Below, in pieces: positions 63,054 to 64,000 of a DNA stretch of 64,000 nucleotides (the stretch's first letter is position 1; each line of letters begins with the position of its first letter). The stretch is from Corynebacterium resistens DSM 45100 (lineage in GTDB: Bacteria; Actinomycetota; Actinomycetes; Mycobacteriales; Mycobacteriaceae), in assembly GCF_000177535.2 (NCBI RefSeq), contig NC_015673.1:2480001-2544000 (forward strand), written 5' to 3'. A model generated the notes under the pieces. That model searched no databases, had not been told where the DNA came from, and saw only the letters and a list, made by a program, of their open reading frames with translations. Made by a program: the position numbers and the translations under genes.

Positions 63054-63104
63054 TGCCGTGGGCGCGGCATCCGGAGATGCAACGGTCGCAAGCGACCGTG
63101 AAGG

Positions 63105-64000
63105 CTACCTTCTGCCTCCCAAAAGGTCTCCGATCAGATCGTTGATATTGCCTCCCGGAGGAGCCGCTGGTGGCGGGTTGTTCGGACGTGGGCGGGACGT
63201 TGGTTGAGGCGCCGGGCGCGATGGCGCCTGCGATGGAGCCTGGCTGGAAGGCTGCGCGGGCGCTGTGCTTGGCTCCTGGCTAGGTGCCTGTTGGGCTGTT
63301 CCATTACCCGGGCCTGTACCGGAATCAGGAATGTTTTGAACCGTATCGCTGCTGGTATGGAACTGTTGAATCTCTTGACCATCGAGGGCTCGATCCATCG
63401 TCGCCCTCCACACCTGTGCCGGAGTACCGGAACCATACATGGAGCCACCACCTGCGTTGTACAGTGGCTTATTCTTCAGATCTCCGAACCAGACCGCGGT
63501 GGAGAGCTGCGGGGTGGAACCGATCATCCACGCATCCTTATTCTCACCGGTATCTCCCAGCTGTGCGGTACCGGTCTTGGATGCGGACGGCCGACCAGCT
63601 GCGAGTACGTTGCCGTTGGAGTACGCCGCAATAGGCAGCATCGCTGCGACCACGTTATCGGCAACTTCTTCCCTGAGAACCTGGTCACCCTTCATCTTGG
63701 AATTATCCAGCAGTACATCGCCGTTGGAGTTTTCCACTTTCTGAACAAAGTGTGGCCGGTAGTACTTGCCCGCATTGGTCAGCGTTGCCAAGCCAGAAGC
63801 CATATCCAACGGGCGCGACTGGTACTGACCCAAGGTCACACCTTCATATGGCGGACCATTATTTTCACTCAAGGTCTTACCGATTCCCGGTAGCTCTTCT
63901 GCGACGCCCAAGCGGTGCGCCATATCGGCTACATCTTGGGGCCCGCCCTTTAGCGACTGTGTAAGGCGAATGAAGCTCGTGTTGAGCGAAAGCTTCAAAG
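63105..64000 (-). CDS. Class A penicillin-binding protein (C-terminal part), truncated by window edge
   Basis: C-terminal transpeptidase part of a bifunctional PBP like PonA1 (Rv0050), which polymerises and crosslinks peptidoglycan. The SxN motif is seen in KLSLNTSF and the KTG box in SASKTGTAQLG; the SxxK motif and the transglycosylase domain lie outside. The last ~75 residues are Pro/Gln/Ser-rich (repeats of SQAPSQAP), a disordered extracellular tail ending GDLLGGRR, as in mycobacterial PonA1. The gene precedes the GT87-rpsF-ssb-rplI block by 65 bases, the usual actinobacterial order. Confidence 0.93.
   Translation of the reverse strand, partial: LKLSLNTSFIRLTQSLKGGPQDVADMAHRLGVAEELPGIGKTLSENNGPPYEGVTLGQYQSRPLDMASGLATLTNAGKYYRPHFVQKVENSNGDVLLDNSKMKGDQVLREEVADNVVAAMLPIAAYSNGNVLAAGRPSASKTGTAQLGDTGENKDAWMIGSTPQLSTAVWFGDLKNKPLYNAGGGSMYGSGTPAQVWRATMDRALDGQEIQQFHTSSDTVQNIPDSGTGPGNGTAQQAPSQEPSTAPAQPSSQAPSQAPSRPAPQPTSRPRPNNPPPAAPPGGNINDLIGDLLGGRR

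Overview
The window looks like a near-origin chromosomal segment of a lipophilic, lipid-requiring type of Corynebacterium, most like C. resistens or a close relative. The evidence is gene content: mycolate-type cell-wall genes (dprE1, dprE2, glfT1, wzm/wzt), the penicillin-binding protein / GT87 / rpsF / ssb / rplI / dnaB block, an IS1249-type element, a secretory lipase, and a hutHUI-hutR-hutG cluster whose two operator sites match the 14-bp HutR motif I recall from published work on C. resistens. The species assignment is inference; the genus is nearly certain.

Layout. 1-2.5 kb: end of a family 1 beta-glucosidase with its sugar transporter. 2.6-8.2 kb: an MMPL transporter, a Nudix-LOG fusion and a secreted lipase. 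8.6-14.1 kb: four tRNA genes (Ser-CGA, two identical Arg-ACG, Ser-GCT), tadA with its partner, tyrA, and a complete IS1249-type insertion with an 8-bp target duplication. 14.3-23.1 kb: an aromatic aminotransferase (pat) and two surface proteins, one with six near-identical 321-bp repeats and an LAMTG sorting signal. 23.4-25.2 kb: an IS110-family element with a structured upstream noncoding region, followed by tRNA-Ser(TGA).

25.5-34.1 kb and 45.4-47.7 kb correspond to the arabinogalactan locus known from M. tuberculosis Rv3777-Rv3791: quinone oxidoreductase, a PLP-fold protein without its lysine, Wzm/Wzt galactan exporter, GlfT1, two GtrA-like proteins and DprE1/DprE2. The locus is split by a one-gene segment (AlbA_2/HATPase protein) bounded by 50-bp direct repeats, two conserved hypotheticals, and the histidine-utilisation cluster (38.3-44.8 kb). 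aftA and emb, which usually follow dprE2, are not seen here.

47.8-55.6 kb holds accessory and housekeeping genes: a secreted acidic protein, a DHA2 drug exporter, a PspA-like protein, a zinc alcohol dehydrogenase, thioredoxin, a DUF4442 protein, two CrcB fluoride-channel subunits and a MarR regulator with a perfect 16-bp palindrome upstream. 55.6-64 kb holds dnaB, a DnaA-box-like cluster upstream of it, a flavin monooxygenase, the rpsF-ssb-rplI operon, a GT87 membrane glycosyltransferase with a probable leaderless start, and the C-terminal part of a class A penicillin-binding protein.

The least explained signals are three tandem hairpins between 59.49 and 59.61 kb that share an identical 9-nt loop but have different, still complementary stems, and the 50-bp repeats that bound the AlbA_2 gene.
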